Counted from the first letter of the stretch, positions 24,091-33,479 are shown. The stretch is DNA of 64,000 nucleotides from Streptomyces viridiviolaceus (GCF_014650995.1 NZ_BMWA01000012.1:86178-150177); one strand, 5' to 3'. A program made the numbers and translations. The notes: generated by a model not told the origin, from the letters alone.

Positions 24091-25797
24091 TCAGCCCTCA
24101 GGGGTGCGGGGCGGTTCGGGCGGGGAGTCGACGGGCGGCAGGCCGTAGGGCCGGAGCGCGTCGTCGTCCTGGTCGTACAGGCCGTACGGCATGGCGGCGT
24201 CGTCGGCCTCTCCCGTCGCCGGGTGCCTTTCCGCGTCCGGGCCCTTGCCGTCCTTCCCGCGCTTGCCGTCCTTCCCGCCCTTCCCGCGCGCGAACGAGCC
24301 GCCCACCGGCGGCAGCGGCACCCGCAGCCGGCGACCGCCGGTCCCGGGCGTCGCTGCCGTCTCCGTCCGGATCCGCCCGTCGGCGCCCCGGGCCGCCGGC
24401 GGCGTCCGCTCCGGCTCGCTCCGCTCCCTGCAGCGCCAGGCGCGAACGCCCAGCGCGACCGGAACGGTCATTACCCCGAGCCATGCCAGCGCGGCGCACC
24501 CGACCTGCCACCACACCGGGCCGAACCGGGCGAGGGCTCCGTTCCCGAGCGGCCCGCCCGCCCACGCGGCGAGCAGGGCGACGAAGACCGCGCAGAGCAG
24601 GGCGGCCAGGCCGGCGGCGGCCGCGGTCCGGCCCGGCGGCCACGGCCCGGCGTCCGGGCCGCCGCTTCCGGGCGTCGTCGTCTTCCGGCCGGCGCCGGCC
24701 GTCGCGGCGGTCGTCTTCGTGATGGCCGTCGTCTCCGTCGTGGCCGACCGGGCCGTGAACCAGCCCACCGTCGCACCGGCCGCGACCGGCACCGCGCCCG
24801 CCGCCCAGTGCAGCGGCGTGCCCGGGCCCGCGTCCGGCACCGCGGCCAGCAGCGGGAACGGCGGCAGCAGCCGGACGGGGTCGGAGAGGAACGGGCTGAC
24901 GAGGTGGCCCGTGCCGAGCGCGAAGCCCGGACCGAGGGCGTACGCCGCCGCCCACACCGCCGCGTTCGGCACCAGCACCAGGCAGAGCAGCAGTACGGCG
25001 AACTGACCCGACCATCCCTCGGTCAGCCGCAGGAAGGACCCGCGGGCCGCCCCGCCGTGCCACACCAGGGACGTGACGAGCAGCAGCGCCCCGCCGCCCA
25101 CGAACACGGCCGCCCCGGCGCTCGCGGCGCGCGTCACGGCTCCCAGGCGCGCATCGGGCCCGACGACCAGGTCCCGCAGCCACGGGGGCAGCGTGCCCAG
25201 CACCCGCCCCGCCGGGCCGCCGGGGCATCCGTACGCCGTCCACACCCCCATCCCCGCCGCGCCCGTGACGAGCAGCGGGAGGCACACCGCCGCCCACAGC
25301 CATGAGGGCCGCGGCTCACCGCCCGCGGCGTACAGCACGGCCGGAACGCCGACGGCCAGGTAGCCGAGGACGACGCCCGTCCACGCGGTGCGCGCGGAGA
25401 CGAGCGGCGGGGCGGCACTCGCGTCACCGGCATCCTGTGCGTCACCGTCCACGGCGTCCCGGGCCGCCCGGTGCACCAGCCACACCGGCAGCACGAGCAG
25501 CAGCAGCGGGGTGACGCCCACGGGTGCCGGGGCGCCGGAGAGGGTGTCGGCGCGCACCAGCTCGGCCCCGTGCGCCAGGACCCACAGTGCCGCGGCGACG
25601 TGCAGCGTGCCGCCGGGGCCGCTGTCGGGGTACGGCGAGCTGATCCACAGCACCATGACGAGCACGGTGATCGAGCCCAGTCCCAGCCCCGCCGCGACGG
25701 CGCCTCCCAGGAGGGCCGGGGCCAGCCCCGGCGACCGGTCCCGCCACCGGGTGCGGAGCAGGGACAGCGGGGCTCGGCGAGCGGTCGTCTGGATCAC
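24091..25797 (-). CDS. large integral membrane protein (DUF6350-like)
   Basis: About 568 aa, GTG start at 25797 after GGGAG. Around ten to twelve TM helices are visible (APALLGGAVAAGLGLGSITVLVMVLWI, GVTPLLLLVLPVWLVH, WLWAAVCLPLLVTGAAGMGVW, FAVLLLCLVLVPNAAVWAAAYALGPGF and others), then a charged cytoplasmic tail of about 100 residues ending with GLYDQDDDALRPYGLPPVDSPPEPP. It sits beside purN-purH in the order usual for Streptomyces. The DUF assignment is from memory; function unknown. Confidence 0.75.
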   Translation of the reverse strand: MIQTTARRAPLSLLRTRWRDRSPGLAPALLGGAVAAGLGLGSITVLVMVLWISSPYPDSGPGGTLHVAAALWVLAHGAELVRADTLSGAPAPVGVTPLLLLVLPVWLVHRAARDAVDGDAQDAGDASAAPPLVSARTAWTGVVLGYLAVGVPAVLYAAGGEPRPSWLWAAVCLPLLVTGAAGMGVWTAYGCPGGPAGRVLGTLPPWLRDLVVGPDARLGAVTRAASAGAAVFVGGGALLLVTSLVWHGGAARGSFLRLTEGWSGQFAVLLLCLVLVPNAAVWAAAYALGPGFALGTGHLVSPFLSDPVRLLPPFPLLAAVPDAGPGTPLHWAAGAVPVAAGATVGWFTARSATTETTAITKTTAATAGAGRKTTTPGSGGPDAGPWPPGRTAAAAGLAALLCAVFVALLAAWAGGPLGNGALARFGPVWWQVGCAALAWLGVMTVPVALGVRAWRCRERSEPERTPPAARGADGRIRTETAATPGTGGRRLRVPLPPVGGSFARGKGGKDGKRGKDGKGPDAERHPATGEADDAAMPYGLYDQDDDALRPYGLPPVDSPPEPPRTPEG

Positions 25798-25881
25798 GCC
25801 GCCATGCTCCCAACGACACGCGCTTTCCCGGTGTAACGGGCGAAGCCCCGCTGTGTCGCCCAATATACGTTTATGTACTTT

Positions 25882-25891
25882 TTCGTACGAA
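25882..25891 (+). promoter_or_regulatory. TTCGTACGAA palindrome upstream of HTH/sigma-like gene
   Basis: A perfect 10-bp palindrome inside the A/T-rich stretch 25862-25892, ending 10 nt before the GTG of the following gene. A likely autoregulatory or promoter element; not matched to a known regulator. Confidence 0.4.
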
Positions 25892-25901
25892 GGGGTGCCT
25901 T

Positions 25902-27068
25902 GTGACAGAGAGCCCTGCCGCCCCGCTCCCCCCTCCGGAGGCGCGCCGACGCCTGCGCGAGGCCGCCTCGCTGACGCAGGATCAGCTGGCGGCACGGATG
26001 GGCGTCACCCCGGGGACGGTGCGCGCGTGGGAGAGCGGCCGGACGACTCCGCGCGGCCGGAGACGGGAGGCGTACGCGAAGCTGCTGAACACCCTGGCCA
26101 CCGAGGAAGCGGTACGGTCACCCCAGTCCGCACCGGCCGCCGAGCCGCAACCGGAGCCGGTCCCGGCGTCGGTGCCCGTGGTCGTCGCCGTCGGGGCCGA
26201 GTCCGCCGACGGCCCCCTGCTCACCGCTGAGCCGCCCGACGGCCCGCCGCGGCCCCTCCCCGAACGAGCCGCGCTGACACCCGCTCAGGCCTTCGACGCG
26301 CTGTACGAGTTCGGCGCCCCGGCCCTCGTACGCCAGGTCTATCTGCTGACCGGCCGCCGGGAGCTGGCCCGCGAGTCGGTGGAGCGGGCCTTCCAGCTCG
26401 CCTGGGAGCGCTGGCCGGAAGTGGCCCGCGACCCCGACCCGGTGGGCTGGGTGCGGGCGGCGGCCTACGAGTACGCCCTCTCCCCCTGGCAGCGGTTCCG
26501 TCCGCGCCACCGGCACCCCGAACCGCCGCCCGCCGACGCCGGCGCCCACGCCCTGCTGAACGTGCTGCTCACACTCCCCCCGCCCCACCGCCGCACCCTC
26601 GTGCTGCACGACGGGGTCGGCCTCGGTCTGCCCGAGACCGCCGCGGAGACCGAGGCCAGCACCCCGGCGGCGGCGGGCCGGCTGCTGCACGCCCGCGCGG
26701 CCGTCGCCGCCCTCCTGCCCGAGCTGGCGGACCCGTCGGCGTTGCACCGGCGGATGACCGAGCTGGCGTCCGCCGAGCGGCTGCGGGCGGCGGCGCCGCC
26801 GACGGTGCGGGTGAACAGCGAGCGCCGGGCCCGGTTCTGGACGCGGGCCGCGATCGCGTTCACGGCCGCCCTGATCGGCACCACCGCTCTCGCCATGCGC
26901 ACCACTCCCACGCACTACGTACCGCCCGTGGCCCCGGGATCGACGGTCCACGGGGTGCCGCCCCGGGTGGCCCCGGGAGCCCTGTCGGACGCCGAGCTGG
27001 ACCTGCGGCGCAAGCTCCGCTCCGAGCTGCAGGACGGCCCGCAGCGACTGGTGCCCAGCGCCGGGTGA
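25902..27068 (+). CDS. fusion of XRE HTH, sigma-factor-like region and TM segment
   Basis: 388 aa. Residues about 10-68 are a lambda-repressor-type HTH (RRLREAASLTQDQLAARMGVTPGTVRAWESGRTTPRGRRREAYAKLL). A linker precedes an ECF sigma-like part (about 125-270): FDALYEFGAPALVRQVYLLTGRRELARESVERAFQLAWERWPEV resembles region 2, and LLNVLLTLPPPHRRTLVLHDGVGLGLPETAAETEASTPAAAGRLLHARAAVAALL resembles region 4. A TM helix (AAIAFTAALIGTTALAM, about 312-330) and a short tail follow. Two DNA-binding modules on a membrane protein is unusual. GTG start after AGGGG. Confidence 0.8.
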   Translation: MTESPAAPLPPPEARRRLREAASLTQDQLAARMGVTPGTVRAWESGRTTPRGRRREAYAKLLNTLATEEAVRSPQSAPAAEPQPEPVPASVPVVVAVGAESADGPLLTAEPPDGPPRPLPERAALTPAQAFDALYEFGAPALVRQVYLLTGRRELARESVERAFQLAWERWPEVARDPDPVGWVRAAAYEYALSPWQRFRPRHRHPEPPPADAGAHALLNVLLTLPPPHRRTLVLHDGVGLGLPETAAETEASTPAAAGRLLHARAAVAALLPELADPSALHRRMTELASAERLRAAAPPTVRVNSERRARFWTRAAIAFTAALIGTTALAMRTTPTHYVPPVAPGSTVHGVPPRVAPGALSDAELDLRRKLRSELQDGPQRLVPSAG

Positions 27069-27079
27069 CGCCCCCGGAA

Positions 27080-27122
27080 CGGCAGCGGGCCCGCCCCCGG
27101 GAAGGAGGCGGGCCCGCTGCCG
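27080..27122. terminator. bidirectional terminator between HTH/sigma-like gene and sucD
   Basis: Perfect 16-bp stem (CGGCAGCGGGCCCGCC and complement) with an 11-nt loop between convergent genes. Confidence 0.85.
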
Positions 27123-27136
27123 TGCGCGGAAGGTGC

Positions 27137-28021
27137 TCAGCCGGCGAGGATCTCGCGAGCGAGCTTGGCCGTCTCGGTCGGCGTCTTGCCGACCTTGACG
27201 CCGGCGGCCTCCAGGGCCTCCTTCTTGGCCTGTGCGGTGCCAGAAGAACCGGAGACGATGGCGCCGGCGTGGCCCATGGTCTTGCCCTCGGGCGCGGTGA
27301 AGCCCGCGACGTAGCCGACGACCGGCTTGGTCACGTTGGCCTTGATGAAGTCGGCCGCGCGCTCCTCGGCGTCGCCGCCGATCTCGCCGATCATGACGAT
27401 CAGGTCGGTCTCGGGGTCGGCCTCGAACGCGGCGAGCGCGTCGATGTGCGTGGTGCCGATGATCGGGTCGCCACCGATGCCGACGGCCGTGGAGAAGCCG
27501 ATGTCACGCAGCTCGTACATCATCTGGTACGTCAGCGTGCCGGACTTCGAGACCAGGCCGATGCGGCCCGGCTTGGTGATGTCGCCCGGGATGATGCCGA
27601 CGTTGGACTGGCCCGGGGTGATGATGCCGGGGCAGTTCGGGCCGATGATCCGGGTCTTGTTGCCCTTCTTGCCGGCGTACGCCCAGAACGACGCCGAGTC
27701 GTGCACGGCGATGCCCTCGGTGATCACGACGGCCAGCGGGATCTCGGCGTCGATGGCCTCGACGACCGCGTCCTTGGTGAACTTCTCCGGCACGAAGATG
27801 ACGGAGACGTTGGCGCCGGTCTTCTCGATGGCCTCCTTGACGGTGCCGAAGACCGGTACCTCGGTGCCGTCGAAGTCCACGGACTGCCCCGCCTTGCGCG
27901 GATTCACGCCGCCCACGACGTTGGTGCCGTCGCCGAGCATGAGCTTGGTGTGCTTCATGCCGGTGGCGCCGGTCATGCCCTGGACGATGACCTTGCTGTC
28001 CTTGTTGAGCCAGATAGCCAT
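27137..28021 (-). CDS. sucD: succinate-CoA ligase alpha subunit
   Basis: 294 aa. It begins MAIWLNKDSKVIVQGMTGATGMKHTKLML (CoA-binding Rossmann part), with GPNCPGIITPGQSNVGIIPGDI in the middle and the phosphorylated His251 in GKTMGHAGAIVSGSSGTAQAK. Pairs with SucC to interconvert succinyl-CoA and succinate in the TCA cycle. Starts 28 nt after the sucC stop. Confidence 0.97.
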   Translation of the reverse strand: MAIWLNKDSKVIVQGMTGATGMKHTKLMLGDGTNVVGGVNPRKAGQSVDFDGTEVPVFGTVKEAIEKTGANVSVIFVPEKFTKDAVVEAIDAEIPLAVVITEGIAVHDSASFWAYAGKKGNKTRIIGPNCPGIITPGQSNVGIIPGDITKPGRIGLVSKSGTLTYQMMYELRDIGFSTAVGIGGDPIIGTTHIDALAAFEADPETDLIVMIGEIGGDAEERAADFIKANVTKPVVGYVAGFTAPEGKTMGHAGAIVSGSSGTAQAKKEALEAAGVKVGKTPTETAKLAREILAG

Positions 28022-28049
28022 GGTGTGTTGGTGTCCTCGTCCTGAGTGC

Positions 28050-29231
28050 TTACTTGGCGGCGTGGGCCAGCTCGGCGGCCTTGTCGGCCGCGCCGTCCAT
28101 GGTGTCGACGCGCTGGACCAGCGGGTGGTTGGCGTCGGTGAGGATCTGCCGGCCGAGCTCGGCGTTGTTGCCGTCGAGACGGACGACGAGCGGCTTGGTG
28201 ACCTCCTCGCCGCGGTCCTCCAGGAGCTTCAGGGCCTGGACGATGCCGTTGGCGACCTCGTCACAGGCGGTGATGCCACCGAAGACGTTGACGAAGACGG
28301 ACTTGACGTCCGGGTCGCCGAGGATGATCTCCAGACCGTTGGCCATGACCTGGGCGGAGGCGCCACCGCCGATGTCCAGGAAGTTGGCCGGCTTGACGTT
28401 GCCGTGCTTCTCACCGGCGTACGCGACGACGTCCAGGGTGCTCATGACGAGACCCGCGCCGTTGCCGATGATGCCGACCTCGCCGTCGAGCTTGACGTAG
28501 TTGAGGTTCTTCTCCTTGGCGGCGGCCTCGAGCGGGTTGGCCGCGGCCTTGTCGTGGAGCTCCTCGAAGTCGGGGTGACGGAACTCGGCGTTGTCGTCGA
28601 GCGACACCTTGCCGTCGAGGGCGATGACGTCGCCGGAGGCGACCTTCGCCAGCGGGTTGACCTCGACCAGGAGGGCGTCCTCCTTGATGAAGGTGTCCCA
28701 CAGCTTGACGAGGACGTTCACGACCTTGTCGGCGACCTCGGCCGGGAACTTCGCGGCCTCGACGATCTCGCGGGCCTTCTCCGGCGTCACGCCGTCGATG
28801 GCGTCGATCGGGGTCTTGGCGACAGCCTCCGGACGGGTGGCCGCCACCTCCTCGATCTCCATGCCGCCCTCGACGGACGCGATGGACAGGAAGGTGCGGT
28901 TCGCACGGTCGAGGAGGAAGGAGACGTAGTACTCCTCGACGATCTCCGGAGCGGTCTCGGCGATCATCACCTTGTGGACCGTGTGGCCCTTGATGTCCAT
29001 GCCGAGGATGTCCGTCGCGCGGGCGACGGCCTCGTCCGGGGTGGCGGCGAGCTTCACGCCACCGGCCTTGCCGCGGCCACCGACCTTCACCTGAGCCTTG
29101 ACGACGGACTTGCCGCCCAGACGCTCGGTGATCTCGCGCGCCGCCTCAGGCGTGTCGATGACTTCACCGGCCAGCACCGGTACATCGTGCTTGGCGAAGA
29201 GGTCCCTCGCCTGGTACTCGAACAGGTCCAC
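28050..29231 (-). CDS. sucC: succinate-CoA ligase beta subunit
   Basis: 393 aa, ATP-grasp. The N terminus MDLFEYQARDLFAKHDVPVLAGEV, SVVKAQVKVGGRGKAGGVKLA in the nucleotide fold, LVEVNPLAKVASGDVIALDGKVSLDDNAEFRH and the C-terminal DIGGGASAQVMANGLEIIL are diagnostic. The GTG at 29231 follows GGGACGGAAG. First gene of the sucCD operon, with a 570-bp gap upstream. Confidence 0.97.
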   Translation of the reverse strand: MDLFEYQARDLFAKHDVPVLAGEVIDTPEAAREITERLGGKSVVKAQVKVGGRGKAGGVKLAATPDEAVARATDILGMDIKGHTVHKVMIAETAPEIVEEYYVSFLLDRANRTFLSIASVEGGMEIEEVAATRPEAVAKTPIDAIDGVTPEKAREIVEAAKFPAEVADKVVNVLVKLWDTFIKEDALLVEVNPLAKVASGDVIALDGKVSLDDNAEFRHPDFEELHDKAAANPLEAAAKEKNLNYVKLDGEVGIIGNGAGLVMSTLDVVAYAGEKHGNVKPANFLDIGGGASAQVMANGLEIILGDPDVKSVFVNVFGGITACDEVANGIVQALKLLEDRGEEVTKPLVVRLDGNNAELGRQILTDANHPLVQRVDTMDGAADKAAELAHAAK

Positions 29232-29495
29232 GCGCTTCCGTCCCTATCAGTGATCTCGCGGTTCGTTGGATGCGTGGGCGTGCCGCGAAGGGCAACGTGA
29301 CGTCCGCTGTCACTAGGGAGGCGCACACGGTGTCCGAGCGCGCGGCATGTCCGTCTCGCAGGTTATCGCCGCTTGCGGGGGGTCTCTAAATCGCGGGTCA
29401 CACCTGAGCGGTGATACCTGTCACATGATGCCGCCCTCTCTGGCACGCCGTGCCGTGCGTGAGGGCAGGGACGGCGGGGCGGGACGGCGGGTGAG
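29232..29495. other. gene-free sucC upstream region
   Basis: No gene seen. Contains the sucC promoter region; GGTGATACCTGTCAC (about 29410-29424) is a small dyad. Hairpins of the next gene's terminator zone begin at 29496. Confidence 0.45.
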
Positions 29496-29531
29496 GGGCC
29501 TCACCGGGCTGGGGTTGACCCGGTGAGGCCC
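29496..29531 (-). terminator. distal terminator hairpin downstream of secreted repeat protein
   Basis: Perfect 13-bp stem (GGGCCTCACCGGG and complement, 10-nt loop) about 270 nt beyond the 29802 stop. Confidence 0.6.
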
Positions 29532-29577
29532 GTCGGACTCCTCCGCGGGGCCGCTGGAGAGCGGCCACCCGGAGTGC

Positions 29578-29617
29578 GGTCCGGCCGGTCCCCACCCCAA
29601 TGGGGACCGGCCGGACC
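29578..29617 (-). terminator. strong hairpin downstream of secreted repeat protein
   Basis: Perfect 17-bp stem (GGTCCGGCCGGTCCCCA and complement) with a CCCCAA loop, about 185 nt beyond the stop. Confidence 0.7.
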
Positions 29618-29801
29618 CGTCCGCGGGGTCTCGGCCCGCCGGGGGCCGACGGCTTTCGGCCGTCCGGGGCCTGATGCCCCGCGGAGTCGTTCGTCCGCCC
29701 CGGTCACGTTCCGGCGGGTGCGTGCGTCGCTCGCATCCGTCGCGGTCGCGCTGCGCGGGGCGGTGCGCCTGGTACGGCGCCGGGGAGAGCGGTCGTCCCG
29801 G

Positions 29802-30935
29802 TCAGACGCTGTAGGGGCTGACCGCCTGGTACGCGCCCTGCGCGTAGCCCGGGGTGACCGACTCGGCCACCGTCTCGACGCCGGTGACGGCGTGGCCGGC
29901 CAGCGGGCCCGCGGTGTCCCGGACGGTGCCGGTCAGGTCCTGGGCGAAGGGCGCGACCTGACCGGTGACGCCCTGGGCGAACGGGGCGGCGACCTCGCCG
30001 ACGACACCGTCCGCGAAGGGCACCGCGCGCCCCACGGCCCCGTACGCCAGCGCGGTGGTGCTGCCGCCGACGCCCTGGGCGACGGGACCGACCGTCTCGA
30101 CCACCGTGTCGACCACGGGCCGGACGGTGCCCGTCACCCCGGCGGCGAAGGGCGGCACCTCGCCCACGACGCCCTCGGCGAACGGCTCGGCGTGCTCGGT
30201 CACCCCCTGCGCGAGCGGCGGCACGGCGCCCACGACGCCGCCCGCGAAGGGGCGCACGTCGCCCACGACGCCGTACGCCACGCCGCTCACGTCCTGGACG
30301 GCCTGCCCGGCGACGGGCACGACGCCCTGCACGGCGGTGCTCGCGACCGGCGGCAGCACGGCGTCCGCGGTGTCACCGGTGACCTGGCCGACCAGGCCGG
30401 TGGCGTACGGCGGCACGTCGGCGGCGACGCCCTCGACGACCGGGACGACGCCGGCCACGGCGCGCTCGGCGACCGGCACGGCACCCGTCACGGCCCGGTC
30501 GGCGACCGGCGGGGCGACCGCGTCGGTGGTCTCCCCGGCGACCGACGTGACCGCGCCCGGGACGCCGCCGACGGTGTCCTGCGCGGCGGCCGGGACCTGC
30601 TCCAGCTCGGGGGCGAAGGCGGAGAGGGGGCCGAAGAGGTAGTCGATGTCGCCCTCGGGGGTCTGGATCTCGGGGGTCTGGATCTCGGGCGTCTGGACCT
30701 GCGGGGCCTCGGTGGCCTGGGCGGCGGTGTCCTGGACCTCGGAGACGGTGCTGTCGAGCGTGTCCGGGACGGTATCGGTGACGGCGTCGGTGGCGCTGAC
30801 GGCGTCGGTGGCGGCGTCCGGCACGGAGACGGAGGCGGCGGGCAGCTCGTCCGCACTGGCCACGGTGGAGCCCAGCGCCCAGGCACCGGTGACGCCGGCG
30901 GCTATGACGATGGAGCGGCGGATGTTCTTGTTCAT
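29802..30935 (-). CDS. secreted repetitive surface protein (PFAxGVVGEV repeats)
   Basis: 377 aa. A Sec signal peptide (MNKNIRRSIVIAAGVTGAWALGSTVASA) precedes an acidic Thr/Asp/Val-rich part with the short repeat PEIQTPEIQTPEG. A long region of irregular 11-residue repeats follows, of the form PP-F/V-A-x-G-V-V-G-x-V (for example PFAEGVVGEV, PFAAGVTGTV, PFAQGVTGQV, PFADGVVGEV). No Cys in the mature part and no anchor motif. The regular apolar spacing suggests amphipathic surface-active helices or strands; function unknown. ATG at 30935. Confidence 0.8.
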   Translation of the reverse strand: MNKNIRRSIVIAAGVTGAWALGSTVASADELPAASVSVPDAATDAVSATDAVTDTVPDTLDSTVSEVQDTAAQATEAPQVQTPEIQTPEIQTPEGDIDYLFGPLSAFAPELEQVPAAAQDTVGGVPGAVTSVAGETTDAVAPPVADRAVTGAVPVAERAVAGVVPVVEGVAADVPPYATGLVGQVTGDTADAVLPPVASTAVQGVVPVAGQAVQDVSGVAYGVVGDVRPFAGGVVGAVPPLAQGVTEHAEPFAEGVVGEVPPFAAGVTGTVRPVVDTVVETVGPVAQGVGGSTTALAYGAVGRAVPFADGVVGEVAAPFAQGVTGQVAPFAQDLTGTVRDTAGPLAGHAVTGVETVAESVTPGYAQGAYQAVSPYSV

Positions 30936-31101
30936 GGGTGTGTCAGGGTCCTTCACAAGCTTGGGGACATTTCCGGCGCCGGGCCCTGCGGTGCTCCGCG
31001 GTGGCTCCGGCGGCTTCCGTCCGGACACGGAAGGGTTTCCGGACGGGCGGGCAGACCTTTCCGCCCCCGCGCGGCAGGTCTGTCGCGGGGGAACGCCTGC
31101 C

Positions 31102-32118
31102 CTAGGCCGGAGAGACGGGAATGTCCCGGTACCTGTCCCGGACCTCGGCCGTGTCGGCGCGCACGAGGGCGCCGGGCACGAGCCGGAGCGGTACCTGGTG
31201 GTGGTGAGTGACCGCGTGGGCGTCGCCGTGCCGCGGCGTGCCGTTGTCGGCGGCGGACCCGTTGCCGAGCGCCCCGTCCGGGTCACCGGCGGGTGCCGGG
31301 CGGGCGGGCGCGTACTCGGTGCCGGCGGCACGGGGTGTGCCGCCGTGCGCCGCGGGGTGGACCCCGTCACCGGCGAACAGGGGCCCGTACGCCCCGGCGT
31401 CGGACGCCTCGGCGTCGGCGGCCGGTGGCGTGGCCGCGGTGTCGTGGCCGGGTCGCGGGGCCGGAGAGACCGGCGTGACCGGCTCACCGGGGTCGGACAC
31501 GTCCGGCAGCGTCGACGGCGCGGGCGGCACGGGGACAGCCGGAAGCGAGGGGGCGTCCGGGAGGCTCGGGGCGACCGGGAAGTCCGGGGCGCCGGGGAGC
31601 GCGGGGGCCTCGGGGAGCGCGGGGGCCTCGGGGAGCGCGGGCAGCGCGGGAGCCTCGGGGATCGCGGGCAGCGCGGGGGCCCCGGGGAGCGCGGGCAGCG
31701 ACGGCAGGGAATCCAGCGGTGGCGCCTTCGCCCGCGCGGCCTCGAGTTCCTCCGACACCGTCCGCACCAGGTCGTCGACCGGCCGCGCGACCCGGTCCCG
31801 TACGGACCGGACGACGTGATCGGTCACCGGACGGAGGTCCGGAACGGCCGGGTCGGGTGTCCCTCGGGACGGCCCCGTGCCGGCCCCGTCACGCTCACGG
31901 GACGGTGTGGGCCCGCCGGGAGCCGCCGGGACGTCGGCGATCCCGCCGACGACGTCCTTCACCGGCGGCACGCCCTCGGCCGCCTGTGCCCGCTGCCCGC
32001 ACAGCAGCCCGAGGACGAACACCCCGCCCACCAGCACGGCCACCTGAAGCGCACGCCACCCGGCCGCCCCGCGCAGGACGCGCAGAGCGGCACCGGGAAG
32101 GGCTGGTGACCAGATCAA
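31102..32118 (-). CDS. secreted Pro/Ala-rich repeat protein
   Basis: 338 aa with a TTG start (no in-frame ATG in the plausible region). A hydrophobic segment LQVAVLVGGVFVLGLLCGQRAQA (about 24-46) is the signal or anchor. Residues about 145-195 are a run of LPALPEAPALPEAPALPGAP-like repeats, then a Pro/Ala/Asp-rich region and a basic C-terminal end with HHHQVPLRLVP. It is 166 nt upstream of the other secreted repeat protein in the same orientation. The start is uncertain. Confidence 0.65.
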   Translation of the reverse strand: MIWSPALPGAALRVLRGAAGWRALQVAVLVGGVFVLGLLCGQRAQAAEGVPPVKDVVGGIADVPAAPGGPTPSRERDGAGTGPSRGTPDPAVPDLRPVTDHVVRSVRDRVARPVDDLVRTVSEELEAARAKAPPLDSLPSLPALPGAPALPAIPEAPALPALPEAPALPEAPALPGAPDFPVAPSLPDAPSLPAVPVPPAPSTLPDVSDPGEPVTPVSPAPRPGHDTAATPPAADAEASDAGAYGPLFAGDGVHPAAHGGTPRAAGTEYAPARPAPAGDPDGALGNGSAADNGTPRHGDAHAVTHHHQVPLRLVPGALVRADTAEVRDRYRDIPVSPA

Positions 32119-32315
32119 GAGGGGGAGGATCCTCCCGTTCGGCGGAACGAGCTGGGCGTAGCGCGCGACGCGTCGATACGACGCGCGATCCTCGCACGGG
32201 AGTCCCGAGGTTGCGCAAGCCCGCCGTTACCGATGGGTAGTCATGTCCCTTTTGACGGCAGGAACCGGGCGACAGCGGATCGACAAGTCGCCAACGGGCC
32301 CGCGCCCACCCGGCC

Positions 32316-33479
32316 TCACCCGGCGTCCGGTACGGGCAGGGGCCGCTTCTCGATCGCCGCCGCCATCACCTCCGGGAACAGATCCGGCGTGCAGGCGAAG
32401 GCCGGCGCGTCCAGCGCGGCCAGCGCTGCCGCGTGCTCCCGGTCGTACGCCGGCGCCCCCTCGTCGGACAGCGCCAGCAGCGTCACGAACTGCACGCCCG
32501 CCCCCTTCATCGCCGCCACCCGCTTGAGCATCTCGTTGCGTATGCCGCCCTCGAAGAGATCGCTGATCAGCACGACCACCGTCTCCGCGGGCCGGGTGAT
32601 CCGGGACTGGCAGTACGCAAGCGCCCGGTTGATGTCCGTGCCGCCGCCGAGCTGCGTGCCGAAGAGCACGTCGACCGGGTCGTCGAGCTGGTCGGTGAGG
32701 TCGACGACCGCCGTGTCGAAGACGACGAGCCGGGTGCTGATCGACTGCATGGACGCCAGCACCGCCCCGAACACCGACGCGTACACGACGGACGCCGCCA
32801 TCGACCCCGACTGGTCGATGCAGAGGACGACCTCCTTCTTCACCGACCGGGACGCCCGCCCGTAGCCGACGAGCCGCTCCGGCACGACCGTCCGGTGCTC
32901 CGGCAGGTAGTGCTTGAGGTTGGCCGCGATCGTGCGGTTCCAGTCGATGTCGTGGTGGCGGGGGCGGTTGACGCGCGCGCTGCGGTCGAGGGCGCCGGTG
33001 AGTGCGGCCCGGGTGCGGGTGGAGAGCCGCTTCTCCAGGTCCTGGACGACCTTGCGCACGACGGCCCGTGCCGTCTCCTTCGTCGTCTCCGGCATCGCCT
33101 TGTTGAGGGACAGCAGCGTGCCGACGAGGTGCACGTCGGCCTCCACCGCCTCCAGCATCTCCGGCTCCAGCAGCAGCGTGGCGAGGCCGAGCCGGTCGAT
33201 GGCGTCCCGCTGCATGACCTGCACCACGGAGGACGGGAAGTACGTGCGTATGTCGCCCAGCCAGCGGGCCACGGACGGCGCCGAGGCCCCGAGCCCCGCC
33301 GAACGGTCGCGGCCCTTGGTCCCCTTGTCCGCCTGTCCGTAGAGCGCCGCGAGCGCTCCGTCCATCGCGGCGTCCCGCCCGGAGAGCGCGCACCCGGTGC
33401 CGTCGGCCGTGTCGCCGCCGAGCACGAGCCGCCACCGTCGCAGCCGCTCCCGCGCCGGGTCCGTCAGCTCGGTCGTCAT
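32316..33479 (-). CDS. VWA-domain protein of the MoxR/DUF5682 cluster
   Basis: 387 aa. The C-terminal half (about 215-375) is a von Willebrand A domain with a complete MIDAS: DQSGS (222-226), the Thr of LGGGTDINRAL, and Asp in VVVLISDLFEGG. The N-terminal half is helical (AIDRLGLATLLLEPEMLEAVEADVHLVGTLLSL, KETARAVVRKVVQDLEKRL). VWA proteins partner MoxR ATPases in metal insertion or remodelling of client complexes. Its ATG overlaps the DUF5682 stop (ATGA). Last gene of the minus-strand arm. Confidence 0.9.
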   Translation of the reverse strand: MTTELTDPARERLRRWRLVLGGDTADGTGCALSGRDAAMDGALAALYGQADKGTKGRDRSAGLGASAPSVARWLGDIRTYFPSSVVQVMQRDAIDRLGLATLLLEPEMLEAVEADVHLVGTLLSLNKAMPETTKETARAVVRKVVQDLEKRLSTRTRAALTGALDRSARVNRPRHHDIDWNRTIAANLKHYLPEHRTVVPERLVGYGRASRSVKKEVVLCIDQSGSMAASVVYASVFGAVLASMQSISTRLVVFDTAVVDLTDQLDDPVDVLFGTQLGGGTDINRALAYCQSRITRPAETVVVLISDLFEGGIRNEMLKRVAAMKGAGVQFVTLLALSDEGAPAYDREHAAALAALDAPAFACTPDLFPEVMAAAIEKRPLPVPDAG

